A stretch of DNA of 64,000 nt from Streptomyces anulatus (GCF_014650675.1 NZ_BMVK01000011.1:1-64000); one strand, 5' to 3'. Shown: positions 35,241-43,770, numbered from the stretch's first letter. Notes: a model not told the origin generated them from the letters alone. Numbers and translations are program-made.

Positions 35241-36301
35241 CAGGCGTCGGCCCCGTCGGTGGCGTCGGCGTCGCGGAAGTCCAGGCCGATGTCGAGGATC
35301 GGCGAGGAGTGGGTGAGCGCCCCGACCGCGAGGTAGTCGACGCCCGCCTCGGCGTAGGCGCGGGCCGAGTCGAGGGTCAGCCGGCCGGAGGACTCCAGGA
35401 TCGCCCGGCCGTCGACCAGGGCGACGGCCTCGGCGGTCTCGGCCGGGGTGAAGTTGTCCAGCAGGATCAGGTCGACGCCCGCGTCCAGCACCTCGCGGAC
35501 CTGGTCCATCGTGTCGACCTCGACCTCGATGGGCAGCTCGGGGAACTCGGCGCGGACCCGCTTGAACGCCTCGGCGACGCCGCCCGCGGCGATCACGTGG
35601 TTGTCCTTGACCAGGGCCGCGTCGGAGAGCGACATGCGGTGGTTGACGCCACCGCCGCAGCGCACCGCGTACTTCTCCAGCGCGCGCAGGCCCGCCGTCG
35701 TCTTGCGGGTGTCGCGGACCTTGGCCTTGCTGCCCTCCAGCACGTCCGCCCAGGCGCGGGTGGCGGTCGCGATGCCCGAGAGGCGGCAGAGCAGGTTCAG
35801 CGCGCTGCGCTCGCCGGTCAGCAGGTCGCGGGTGCGGGTGGTGACGGTCAGCAGCTTCTGGCCGGGGACGATCCGGTCGCCGTCCTCGACGTGCCGCTCG
35901 ACCTCGAACTCCTCGGTGCAGACGATCGACAGGACCGCCTCGGCGACCCGGAGCCCGGCGACCACGCCCGCCTCCCGGGCGGTGAAGTCACCGGTGATCA
36001 CGGCGTCCTCGGGGACGGTCGCCACGGTCGTGACGTCCACCCCGCCGTCGAGGTCCTCCTCGATCGCCACATGGGCGACGTCCTCGACCTGGACGGGGTC
36101 GAGCCCCGACTGGGCCAGCAGCAGGGCGAGCGCGGGGTCCAGGCCGCACTCCAGGGCTTCGGGGTCGAATCCGTCGTCACCGCCGCAGCCGCAGCCGTCG
36201 CCGCAGCCGCCTTCCGCCGGCGTCGACGATGCGGGCGCGCCGACCCGGATCAGCGGTACGTCCACGGGTGTGGGGCGCGGATTCTCTTCGGGCGTGCTCA
36301 C
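35240..36301 (-). CDS. nadC: Nicotinate-nucleotide pyrophosphorylase (carboxylating)
   Basis: Quinolinate phosphoribosyltransferase, third step of de novo NAD synthesis. The 353-residue product is longer than the typical ~285 because of a ~65-residue N-terminal extension containing a Cys/Gly cluster (GGCGDGCGCGGDDG, about 28-41). The catalytic part shows EEDLDGGVDVTT, RTRDLLTGERSALNLLCRLSG and DTRKTTAGLRALEKYAV, with KDNHVIAAGG and LLDNFTP downstream. The GTG at 36301 is used because GAGGAG precedes it. It lies 109 nt behind nadB and runs into coaX. Confidence 0.95.
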   Translation of the reverse strand: MSTPEENPRPTPVDVPLIRVGAPASSTPAEGGCGDGCGCGGDDGFDPEALECGLDPALALLLAQSGLDPVQVEDVAHVAIEEDLDGGVDVTTVATVPEDAVITGDFTAREAGVVAGLRVAEAVLSIVCTEEFEVERHVEDGDRIVPGQKLLTVTTRTRDLLTGERSALNLLCRLSGIATATRAWADVLEGSKAKVRDTRKTTAGLRALEKYAVRCGGGVNHRMSLSDAALVKDNHVIAAGGVAEAFKRVRAEFPELPIEVEVDTMDQVREVLDAGVDLILLDNFTPAETAEAVALVDGRAILESSGRLTLDSARAYAEAGVDYLAVGALTHSSPILDIGLDFRDADATDGADA

Positions 36302-36410
36302 GGTGACGGCTCCTCGGGGTGTGGCGGGTGGTGCGGGTAGGGCTGGTGCTTCTGCTGCGGCCGGTGCCGCCCTGTGCTGTCCGGCGGTGCGGCTGCTTCC
36401 AGCAGTCTGC

Positions 36411-38102
36411 TCAATCCGACGGGCGTACGGGCGGGAATGCGGCGGTCTCCGTGCGGTGGACGACCGGGGTGCGGTCCGGCGCGATGCGGACGACCAGGTG
36501 GCGGCGGCTGTGGGCGTCGTCGCGGTCGGGCCGGTCCTCGCGCCAGTGGCAGCCGCGGGTCTCCTCGCGGTCCCGGGCGGCGGCGACCAGGACCCGGGAG
36601 ACCAGGAGCAGGTTGGTGACCTCCCAGGCGTCGACCCCGGGGACGACCGCCTTGGCGCCGCTCGGCCCCTCCGCGTCGGCGGCGGCACCGCGGTGCAGGG
36701 CCTCCAGCTCCTCGGCGGCCGCGGCCAGGCTGTCGGCGGAGCGCAGGACTCCGGCGCCCCGGGTCATGGTGCGCTGGATCGCCGTACGGGCCTCGGGGGC
36801 CAGCAGCGGGGCGGGATCGCCCGCGTCCGGGTCCCCGGCCGGTTCGGTGCGGGGCGGGCGGGCCTCGGCGATGTCGGCGGCGATGCGCTCGGCGAAGACC
36901 AGACCCTCCAGGAGGGAGTTGGACGCGAGGCGGTTGGCCCCGTGCACACCGGTGCAGGCGACCTCCCCGCAGGCGTACAGGCCGGGGACGGTGGTACGGC
37001 CCCGCAGGTCGGTGCGGACGCCGCCGGAGGCGTAGTGCGCGGCCGGGGCGACCGGGATCGGCTCGGTCACCGGGTCGATGCCGTGGGACCGGCAGGCGGC
37101 CAGGATGGTGGGGAAGCGCTGCTCCCACATCCGCGCCCCGAAGTGCCGGGCGTCGAGATACATGTGCTCGGCGCCGTGGTCGAGCATGCGGCGGGTGATG
37201 GCCTTGGCGACGATGTCGCGGGGGGCCAGCTCGGCCAGCTCGTGCTGTCCGAGCATGAAGCGGACGCCGTCGCCGTCGACGAGATGCGCGCCCTCGCCGC
37301 GTACGGCCTCGGAGACCAGCGGCTGCTGGCCCTCGGAGTCCGCGCCGAGGAACAGGACGGTCGGGTGGAACTGGACGAACTCCAGGTCGGAGACCTCCGC
37401 CCCGGCCCGCAGCGCGAGCGCCACCCCGTCGCCGGTGGAGACGGGGGGGTTGGTGGTGGCGGAGAAGACCTGGCCCATGCCGCCGGTGGCCAGGACGACC
37501 GAGGGGGCCCGGACCGCGCCGACGCCGTCGTGCTGGCCCTCGCCCATGACGTGCAGCGAGACGCCCGCCGTACGGCCTTCGGCGTCCGTGAGCAGATCCA
37601 GGACCAGGGCGTTCTCGATGGTGTGCAGGGCGGCCTCGCGGACCGCGCCGACCAGGGCGCGGGAGATCTCCGCGCCGGTCGCGTCGCCGCCCGCGTGGGC
37701 GATGCGGCGGCGGTGGTGGCCGCCCTCGCGGGTCAGCGCGATGTCGCCGCTGTCGGTGGTGTCGAAGTGCGCGCCGGTGTTGATCAGCCGGCGTACGGCG
37801 TCGGGGCCCTCGGTGACCAGGGTGCGCACGGCCTCCTCGTCGCAGAGGCCCGCGCCCGCGACGAGGGTGTCGTCGAGGTGCTGCTCGGGGGTGTCGCCCT
37901 CGCCGAGCGCGGCGGCGATGCCGCCCTGGGCCCAGCGGGTCGAGCCGTCGTCGAGGCGGGCCTTGGTGACGACGACGGTGTCCAGGCCGGCGGCGGCGCA
38001 GCGCAGCGCCGCGGTCAGCCCGGCGACGCCGGATCCGACGACCACGACGTCCGCGTCGATGGCCCAGCCGGGGGCGGGGGCGGTCAGCCGTATTCCGGTC
38101 AC
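36411..38102 (-). CDS. nadB: L-aspartate oxidase
   Basis: FAD enzyme that oxidises aspartate to iminoaspartate for quinolinate synthase. The 563-residue product has the N-terminal FAD motif VVVVGSGVAGLTAALRC, the succinate-dehydrogenase-like covalently related loop RWAQGGIAAALGEGDT, VLATGGMGQVFSATTNP and the C-terminal helical domain. The GTG start overlaps the panC TGA (GTGA). nadA is not in this window, so the pathway is split. Confidence 0.96.
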   Translation of the reverse strand: MTGIRLTAPAPGWAIDADVVVVGSGVAGLTAALRCAAAGLDTVVVTKARLDDGSTRWAQGGIAAALGEGDTPEQHLDDTLVAGAGLCDEEAVRTLVTEGPDAVRRLINTGAHFDTTDSGDIALTREGGHHRRRIAHAGGDATGAEISRALVGAVREAALHTIENALVLDLLTDAEGRTAGVSLHVMGEGQHDGVGAVRAPSVVLATGGMGQVFSATTNPPVSTGDGVALALRAGAEVSDLEFVQFHPTVLFLGADSEGQQPLVSEAVRGEGAHLVDGDGVRFMLGQHELAELAPRDIVAKAITRRMLDHGAEHMYLDARHFGARMWEQRFPTILAACRSHGIDPVTEPIPVAPAAHYASGGVRTDLRGRTTVPGLYACGEVACTGVHGANRLASNSLLEGLVFAERIAADIAEARPPRTEPAGDPDAGDPAPLLAPEARTAIQRTMTRGAGVLRSADSLAAAAEELEALHRGAAADAEGPSGAKAVVPGVDAWEVTNLLLVSRVLVAAARDREETRGCHWREDRPDRDDAHSRRHLVVRIAPDRTPVVHRTETAAFPPVRPSD

Positions 38103-39118
38103 GTCAGGGCTCCGAAGGTGAGGGGGATGTTGTCGATGAGGCGGGTGTCCCCGATCCGGGCCGCGACGGCGAGGATCGCCTCCCCGTTCTCGCGGTCGTC
38201 CGGGATCTCGGTGAAGTCCGCCGGGTCCACCAGGGCCAGGTAGTCGAGGGCGAGCGGCGCCCTGTCCCGGGCCGCGGCCTCCTCCAGGACGGTCCGCGCG
38301 GCGGCCCGGACGGCTGCGGGCGCCCCGCCCGGCCGGACCAGCGCCACGGCCTGGGCGTCGGCGGCGGCGCGGGCCTCGCCGAGCCTGTTGAGCCCGGCGG
38401 CCCGGTCGCCGCCGGGTGCGGTGGCCCGGGCCCGCTCGTGCAGCGCCTGCTGGGCGGCGAGCCGGTCACGGGCCGCGAACAGGGCGCGGGACAGCGCGCG
38501 GGCGGTGTGCCGCTCCTCGGCGGTCAGGAAACGGTTGCGGCTGGAGAGCGCGAGGCCGTCCGCGTCCCGGACGGTGGGCACGCCGGTGATCCGGACGCCG
38601 AAATTCAGGTCGCGGACCATGCGGCGGATCAGGGCGAGCTGCTGGGCGTCCTTCTGCCCGTAGAACGCCTCGTCGGGGCGGGTGAGGTGGAGGAGCTTGG
38701 CGACGACGGTGAGCATCCCGTCGAAATGCCCGGGACGGGCCGCGCCTTCGAGGCGCTCGCCCATGGGGCCCGCGGTGATCCGCACCTGGGGCTCACCGCC
38801 CGGGTAGACCTCGTCCGCGCCGGGGGCGAAGACCGCGTCGGCCCCCGCCGCCCCGGCGATCTCCAGGTCGGCGTCCAGGGTGCGCGGATAGCGGTCCAGG
38901 TCGGCGGCCTCGCCGAACTGGAGCGGGTTCACGAAGACGGTGACCACGACCTGGCCGTCCGCACCGGCCGCCGCGCGGGCGGCCCGGATCAGGGCGGCGT
39001 GGCCCTCGTGGAGCGCGCCCATCGTCATGACGACGGCCCGCTCGGCCCCGGCGGGGCGGGACAGCGCGTCCAGCTCGGCGGCGGTGCGCAGGAGGGCGGG
39101 CCGTACCGTGCGCGTCAT
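38099..39118 (-). CDS. panC: Pantothenate synthetase
   Basis: Joins pantoate and beta-alanine with ATP. The 339-residue product has the nucleotidyl-transferase motifs MTMGALHEGH (near 32-41), KDAQQLALIRRMV and LSSRNRFL (KMSKS-like). It is somewhat longer than usual, mainly in the C-terminal half. The ATG at 39118 follows GGGGGAGACCCG and overlaps the stop of a 13-residue minicistron (ATGA). Translation therefore likely depends on re-initiation from upstream. Confidence 0.95.
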   Translation of the reverse strand: MTRTVRPALLRTAAELDALSRPAGAERAVVMTMGALHEGHAALIRAARAAAGADGQVVVTVFVNPLQFGEAADLDRYPRTLDADLEIAGAAGADAVFAPGADEVYPGGEPQVRITAGPMGERLEGAARPGHFDGMLTVVAKLLHLTRPDEAFYGQKDAQQLALIRRMVRDLNFGVRITGVPTVRDADGLALSSRNRFLTAEERHTARALSRALFAARDRLAAQQALHERARATAPGGDRAAGLNRLGEARAAADAQAVALVRPGGAPAAVRAAARTVLEEAAARDRAPLALDYLALVDPADFTEIPDDRENGEAILAVAARIGDTRLIDNIPLTFGALT

Positions 39119-39156
39119 CGGGTCTCCCCCGGTCCGGCACAACTGATGATCGTCAT
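39115..39156 (-). CDS. Minicistron 2 (13 residues) before panC
   Basis: ATG at 39156 opens MTIISCAGPGETR, and TGA at 39115-39117 overlaps the panC ATG as ATGA. A GGGGGAGACC ribosome site precedes it. It is the second copy of a 38-nt tandem duplication. The peptide may have no function; the open, coupled arrangement is what is seen. Confidence 0.45.
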   Translation of the reverse strand: MTIISCAGPGETR

Positions 39157-39207
39157 CGGTCTCCCCCGGATCCCGTACAGCTGATGATCCTCATCGGGTC
39201 TCCCCCG
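39116..39207. repeat. 38-nt tandem duplication carrying RBS-ATGA units
   Basis: Three start codons (39194, 39156, 39118) are spaced exactly 38 nt apart, each preceded by GGGGGAGACC(C)G. The two full units are similar (GATCATCAG-TGT shared) with compensating single-base indels. Confidence 0.8.
39153..39194 (-). CDS. Minicistron 1 (13 residues) after the DUF2520 gene
   Basis: ATG at 39194 overlaps the TGA of the DUF2520 gene (ATGA) and opens MRIISCTGSGGDR, whose own TGA overlaps minicistron 2. It has a GGGGGAGACCCG ribosome site. Probably a by-product of tandem duplication at an operon junction. Confidence 0.45.
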   Translation of the reverse strand: MRIISCTGSGGDR

Positions 39208-40141
39208 GTCCGGGGCCGCCGGGGCGGCGCTCCTGGTCGGCCAGGACGACGAGGAGGTCCTCGGCCAGCTCGGCCTTGAGCAGGCCGTGGGCGAGCGCCC
39301 GGTCGGCCGTGGCGCGGGCCATCTCGATGTATCCGGCCACCGCCTGCGGGGCGTGCTCGCGCAGTTCGCCGATGTGGGCGGCGACCGTGCCCGCGTCACC
39401 CCGGGCGACCGGGCCGGTCAGAGCGGCGTCGCCGGAGCGCAGGGCGTTGTCCAGGGCCGCGCCGAGCAGCGGGCCGAGCATCCGGTCGGGGGCGGCGACC
39501 CCGGCCTTGGCCAGCAGCTCCATCGACTGGGCGACCAGGGTGACCAGGTGGTTCGCGCCGAGGGCGAGGGCCGCGTGGTAGAGCGGGCGGGACTCCTCGG
39601 CGATCCACTCGGGCTCGCCGCCCATCTCGATGACCAGGGCCTCGGCGGCGAGCCGCAGCTCCTCGGGGGCGGTGACGCCGAAGGAGCAGCCCGCGAGCCG
39701 CTGGACGTCGACGGCGGTGCCGGTGAACGTCATCGCGGGGTGCAGCGCGAGCGGCAGGGCCCCGGCCCGCAGCGCGGGGTCCAGCACCCGCGCCCCGTAC
39801 CGCCCGGAGGTGTGGACGAGCAGCTGGCCCGGCCGTACGGCGCCGGTCTCGGCGAGGCCCTCGACCAGCGTGGGCAGCACGTCGTCGGGGACGGTCAGCA
39901 GCACCAGCTCGGCGCGGGCCAGCACCTCGGCGGGCTCCACCACGGGCACGTCGGGGAGCAGCTCGGCGGCGCGGCGCCGGGAGGCGTCGGAGACACCGGA
40001 CACGGCGACCGGGCGGTGCCCGGCGAGCTGGAGGGATGCGGCGAGGGCGGGTCCGACCCGGCCCGCACCGACGACGCCGACCGTGAGTCGGGCGGGGCGG
40101 TCCCTCGCGTCGAGGGGTTCCTTCGAAACTGGTGCGTTCAC
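39191..40141 (-). CDS. Rossmann/DUF2520 protein, candidate ketopantoate reductase
   Basis: A 316-residue NAD(P)-dependent reductase-like protein. The Rossmann motif VGVVGAGRVGPALAASLQLAG (split 20-40) opens it, followed by LVLLTVPDDVLPTLVEGL. The C-terminal helical DUF2520 domain (about 150-290, YHAALALGANHLVTL) is 6-phosphogluconate-dehydrogenase-like. First gene of the operon leading into panC, it is well placed to supply pantoate; a DUF2520-type enzyme has been reported as a ketopantoate reductase (PanG) in Francisella. The GTG at 40141 is chosen because GGAAGG lies upstream. The role is inference. Confidence 0.82.
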   Translation of the reverse strand: MNAPVSKEPLDARDRPARLTVGVVGAGRVGPALAASLQLAGHRPVAVSGVSDASRRRAAELLPDVPVVEPAEVLARAELVLLTVPDDVLPTLVEGLAETGAVRPGQLLVHTSGRYGARVLDPALRAGALPLALHPAMTFTGTAVDVQRLAGCSFGVTAPEELRLAAEALVIEMGGEPEWIAEESRPLYHAALALGANHLVTLVAQSMELLAKAGVAAPDRMLGPLLGAALDNALRSGDAALTGPVARGDAGTVAAHIGELREHAPQAVAGYIEMARATADRALAHGLLKAELAEDLLVVLADQERRPGGPGPGETR

Positions 40142-40355
40142 GCGGCGATGGCCTTCCGTTCCAGTCCGCGGGGGGTACCGGACGATTTCTCTGCATGCTA
40201 CGCCAGCGTTTCGGCGAAGCTCCCCAGCCGCCCACAGCCTGTGGATAACTTTCCGGCCCTGACCCTGCACCTACCTCCGGGCCCGATTCCGGGCCGGACC
40301 CGGGCGGGCGGAAACCGGCGGGCGGGCGGGCGGAGGCCCGGGTGATGATCGTCCC

Positions 40356-41510
40356 ATGGTGACCATGGATGAGCAGGAGCGGCGGCGGCGCAGGCTGACC
40401 GCATGGCGGGCGTCGCGGCGGACGCTGGCCCGGGTGGGCGCGGACGGCACGCTGGGCGAGCGGCTGGCGGCGCTGGCCGCCGGCGCCGCTTCCGTACACG
40501 ATCCGGAGGACTGGACCGATGTGTACGGGGGCGGGGTCGTCGCCGATCTGGAGCGGCGGGTGGCCGGGCTGCTGGGGATGGAGGAGGCGGCGTTCTTCCC
40601 GACCGGGACGATGGCCCAGCAGGTCGCGCTGCGGTGCTGGGCGGGGCGTACGGGCGACGCGACGGTGGCGCTGCACCCCCTGTCCCATCCGGAGCTGCAC
40701 GAGGGCGGGGCGCTGGCCGCGGTGAGCGGGCTGCGCACGGTGCATCCGACGTCCGGGCCGAGGCTGCCGAGCGCCGAGGAGGTCCGGGAGTACCCCGAAC
40801 CGTTCGGCACGCTGATGCTGGAGCTGCCGCTGCGGGACGCCGGGTTCGTGCTGCCGTCCTGGGAGGAGCTGACGGCGGTGGTGGAGGCGGCCCGGGAGCG
40901 GGACGCGGTGGTGCACTTCGACGGGGCGCGGCTGTGGGAGTGCGGCCCGCACCTCGGGCGGGAGCTGTCGGAGATCGCCGCCCTCGCGGACAGCGTGTAC
41001 GTGTCGTTCTACAAGTCCCTGGACGGGCTGTCGGGCGCGGTGCTGGCCGGCCCCTCGACGCTGGTGGAGGAGGCCCGGGTGTGGCGCCACCGGTACGGGG
41101 GCCAGCTCTTCCAGCAGTACCCGGCGGCGCTCTCCGCACTGCTGGGCCTGGAGCGGGAACTGCCGCGCCTGCCGTCGTACGTCGCCCACGCGAAGGTGGT
41201 GGCCGGGGCGCTGGCGGAGGGGTTCGCGGCGTCGGGGGTGCCGTGGTTCCGGGTGCATCCGGAACCGCCGCACACGCATCAGTTCCAGGTCTGGCTGCCG
41301 TACGGGGCCGAGGTGCTGGACGAGGCGTCGGTGCGGCAGGCCGAGGAGACGGGCGTGACGCTGTTCCGGCGCTGGTTCGCTGGTGCGGCCGGGACGGGGC
41401 TGCCGCCGGGGGTCTCGTACACCGAGGTGACGGTGGCGGGGGCGGGTCTTGAGTGGTCGGCCGAGGATGTGCGGGATGCGGTGGCGGGGTTCGTGGGGTA
41501 CCTGACGTAG
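40356..41510 (+). CDS. PLP-dependent beta-eliminating lyase (threonine-aldolase family)
   Basis: Fold-type I aminotransferase-like enzyme of 384 residues. PLP-binding Lys220 is in VSFYKSLDG; FPTGTMAQQVAL and HFDGARLWE carry the cofactor-stacking and Asp residues. Family members cleave threonine or related beta-hydroxy amino acids; low-specificity threonine aldolase is the usual guess. Two ATGs (40356 and 40365) are near each other and neither has a good ribosome site. The gene diverges from the DUF2520 gene and appears to stand alone. Confidence 0.85.
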   Translation: MVTMDEQERRRRRLTAWRASRRTLARVGADGTLGERLAALAAGAASVHDPEDWTDVYGGGVVADLERRVAGLLGMEEAAFFPTGTMAQQVALRCWAGRTGDATVALHPLSHPELHEGGALAAVSGLRTVHPTSGPRLPSAEEVREYPEPFGTLMLELPLRDAGFVLPSWEELTAVVEAARERDAVVHFDGARLWECGPHLGRELSEIAALADSVYVSFYKSLDGLSGAVLAGPSTLVEEARVWRHRYGGQLFQQYPAALSALLGLERELPRLPSYVAHAKVVAGALAEGFAASGVPWFRVHPEPPHTHQFQVWLPYGAEVLDEASVRQAEETGVTLFRRWFAGAAGTGLPPGVSYTEVTVAGAGLEWSAEDVRDAVAGFVGYLT

Positions 41511-41618
41511 GGGCTGCGCGGACCGGCCGGGCCGTCGGCGTCGGGGGCCTTGTCGCGTGGCCGGGCCCCGGCGTCGGGACCTCGTCGAGTGGCCGGGCCC
41601 TCCGGCCTCGGGGTTCCG

Positions 41619-41640
41619 TCCTCAAACGCCGGACGGGCTG
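41619..41640. repeat. Dispersed CCTCAAACGCCGGA element
   Basis: Single copy identical in core to the 16.7-17.1 kb array. Read on the minus strand it supplies the last codons (PSGV) and the stop (TGA) of the small gene at 41622-41831. Confidence 0.8.
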
Positions 41641-41831
41641 GGTGTGCCGGACTCGCCGGGCTTGCCGGAACGGCCCGGCTTGCCGGAACGGCGCGTCGGC
41701 GGGTGGGTCAGCCAGTGGCGGTACAGGTCGCGCAGGACGGAGCGGTCGTGCCGGCCCGGCGGCGGGGGTGCGGGCTCCGCCAGCCGGGCCGCGCGGTAGG
41801 TGTCGAGCATGTGCTGCTGAATGGCGTCCAT
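41622..41831 (-). CDS. Small hypothetical protein ending in a dispersed repeat
   Basis: The 69-residue frame begins MDAIQQHMLDTYRAARLAEP, then a Pro-rich turn and RSVLRDLYRHWLTHPP, which look like genuine short helices. It ends in a low-complexity RSGKPGRSGKPGESG tail and PSGV, the last part being encoded by the dispersed intergenic repeat. The first 45 residues are plausible coding sequence; the tail is probably recent read-in. No function is assigned. Confidence 0.55.
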   Translation of the reverse strand: MDAIQQHMLDTYRAARLAEPAPPPPGRHDRSVLRDLYRHWLTHPPTRRSGKPGRSGKPGESGTPSPSGV

Positions 41832-41870
41832 ACGAACCAGCCTGCGCAGGTCACGGCGGCGCCGCGCGTT

Positions 41871-41891
41871 GATTGACGGCCCCCGTCAATC
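41871..41891. promoter_or_regulatory. Palindromic operator upstream of the ArsR-type gene
   Basis: Perfect 9-bp arms GATTGACGG (41871-41879) and CCGTCAATC (41883-41891) flank CCC. It lies in a divergent gap, 46 nt before the regulator start, so autoregulation is the simplest reading. Confidence 0.6.
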
Positions 41892-41936
41892 GGAACGACG
41901 GCCCCGTGCCCGTACCCCCACTATGGAGGGGTGAGC

Positions 41937-43049
41937 GTGCACATAGACATCGCGGGCCTGCCCGCCGACCGCGTCGTTTTCGCGACCTCTCCCCTGGCCG
42001 AGCTGGGCCTCGCCCTGCACGCCCTCTCCGAGCCCGGACACCATCCGGGGCTGCACGGCTGGGCCACCGCGACCGCGACGGCCCTGGAGCCCGACCTCGC
42101 GGACCGGCTGCTGGAGGCGGAGTTCCTCTGGCGGAACACCTTCTCCGACGTGTTCATGCCGTTCTCCGGGATCCGGGGCGGCGACGGCAGGACCGGGGCG
42201 ACGCTCGCCGAGGACCTGGACCTGCTGGACAAGCTGGACGACGAGCGGTTCGTCGCCGCGGCCCTGGAGTTCACCTGCGCCAGCCATTACGGGGCCGGGG
42301 CGCCGTCACCGCTGAACGACGCCGGGATGCGGGGCCGCGCCCTGGACCTGGCGGCGGCGCGCGGCCCGCAGCAGATGGACTTCACCCGGCGGCTGCTGGC
42401 CGACCCCGCCTCCGTACGCGGCTGGGTCCGGCGGCTCTTCGAGGACTGCGACCAGGCGTTCTTCGCCGACACCTGGCGCCGGGTCTCCGTCCAGCTGGTC
42501 GCCGACGCCCGGCACAAGACGGAGCTGCTGCGGCGCAAGGGACTGGCCGACGCGGTCGGGGCGGTGTCGGCCGCCGTGACGCTGGACGAGAGTGCGGGCC
42601 GGATCAACGTCGACAAGCTGTCCGAGGGCCGGACCACCGCCGTCGACCCGGGCGTCGGCCGGGGCCTGACGCTCATCCCGACCAGCTTCGGCTGGCCGCA
42701 TCTGATGGTGCTGCACGCCCCGGGCTGGCGGCCGGTGATCCACTACCCGGTCCACCTGCCCGACCTGCCGGCGCCCGCCTCCGTGGAACTGCTCCAGCTG
42801 CGCCTGGAAGCGCTGGCCCACCCGATGCGGATGCGGCTCTGCCGCAACCTGGCCCGCTCCCCGTACACCACCGGCGAGCTGGCCGACTCCAACGGCATCA
42901 CCTCCCCCGAGGTCTCCCGCCACCTCTCCATGCTCAAGAAGGCCGGGCTGGTCACGACGCGCCGCCGCGGCCGCTACGTCCTGCACCAGCTGGACCTGAC
43001 GGTCGTCGCCCGGCTCGGCAGCGACTTCCTGGAGGGCGTCCTGCGCTGA
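41937..43049 (+). CDS. DUF5937/ArsR-family regulator
   Basis: A 370-residue protein. The N-terminal ~270 residues match the DUF5937 domain of actinobacterial regulators (VVFATSPLAELGLALHALSEP at the start). The C-terminal ~80 residues are an ArsR-type winged helix (LEALAHPMRMRLCRNLARSPYTTGEL, SPEVSRHLSMLKKAGLV). No metal-site cysteine motif (ELCVC) is seen, so it is not a classic arsenic sensor. GTG at 41937 has GGAGGG eight bases upstream; the frame opens at GTG 41931, which is too close to that site. Confidence 0.88.
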   Translation: MHIDIAGLPADRVVFATSPLAELGLALHALSEPGHHPGLHGWATATATALEPDLADRLLEAEFLWRNTFSDVFMPFSGIRGGDGRTGATLAEDLDLLDKLDDERFVAAALEFTCASHYGAGAPSPLNDAGMRGRALDLAAARGPQQMDFTRRLLADPASVRGWVRRLFEDCDQAFFADTWRRVSVQLVADARHKTELLRRKGLADAVGAVSAAVTLDESAGRINVDKLSEGRTTAVDPGVGRGLTLIPTSFGWPHLMVLHAPGWRPVIHYPVHLPDLPAPASVELLQLRLEALAHPMRMRLCRNLARSPYTTGELADSNGITSPEVSRHLSMLKKAGLVTTRRRGRYVLHQLDLTVVARLGSDFLEGVLR

Positions 43050-43089
43050 GCCCCCCGGTTTCCCGCAGGGCGATCCGCGCCGGGGCTCC

Positions 43090-43770
43090 TCAGCCCGCGC
43101 CGCCGCCGGCCCGGACCAGGCCCGTCTCGTAGGCGAGGACGACGACCTGGACCCGGTCGCGGAGGTTCAGCTTGGTGAGGATGCGGCCGACGTGCGTCTT
43201 GACGGTGGCCTCGGAGAGCACGAGCCGGGCCGCGATCTCCCCGTTCGACAGACCCTGGGCGACCAGGAGCATGACTTCCCGTTCGCGTTCGGTGAGCTTC
43301 CCGATGTGCTTGTTCTTCGGCTCCTTCTCGCCGCTGGGCAGCATCGGCGAGAAGCGGTCGAGCAGCCGGCGGGTGGTCGACGGGGCGACGACCGCGTCCC
43401 CGCTGTGCACCGAACGGATCGCGGCGAGCAGCTCGGCGGGCGGCACGTCCTTGAGCATGAAGCCGCTGGCCCCCGCCTTCAGCCCGGAGAAGGCGTACTC
43501 GTCCAGGTCGAAGGTGGTCAGGATCAGCACCTTCGGCGGGTCCTGCTGCGCGCAGATGCGACGGGTCGCCTCGACGCCGTCCAGCCGGGGCATGCGGACG
43601 TCCATCAGCACCACGTCGACGGCGGTGGACCGCAGGATCTCGATCGCCTCCGCCCCGTCCCCGGCCTCGGCCACGACCTCCATGTCGGGCTGGGCGGCGA
43701 GCACCATCCGGAAGCCGGTCCGCAGCAGCACCTGGTCGTCGACGAGCATCACGCGGATGGCCGTGGTCAT
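43090..43770 (-). CDS. NarL/LuxR-type response regulator
   Basis: Partner of the sensor kinase encoded 73 nt upstream. The 226-residue product has a receiver domain with phospho-acceptor Asp57 (VVLMDVRMPRLDG), switch residues LTTFD and LKDVPP, and a C-terminal LuxR helix-turn-helix (LTEREREVMLLVAQGLSNGEIAARL, SEATVKTHVGRIL). Target genes are unknown. Confidence 0.95.
   Translation of the reverse strand: MTTAIRVMLVDDQVLLRTGFRMVLAAQPDMEVVAEAGDGAEAIEILRSTAVDVVLMDVRMPRLDGVEATRRICAQQDPPKVLILTTFDLDEYAFSGLKAGASGFMLKDVPPAELLAAIRSVHSGDAVVAPSTTRRLLDRFSPMLPSGEKEPKNKHIGKLTEREREVMLLVAQGLSNGEIAARLVLSEATVKTHVGRILTKLNLRDRVQVVVLAYETGLVRAGGGAG

Noticed and set aside
41453..41876. Rightward frames over the 41.5-41.9 kb gap
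   Set aside because: They read the dispersed repeat and the antisense strand of the small gene; no start signals.
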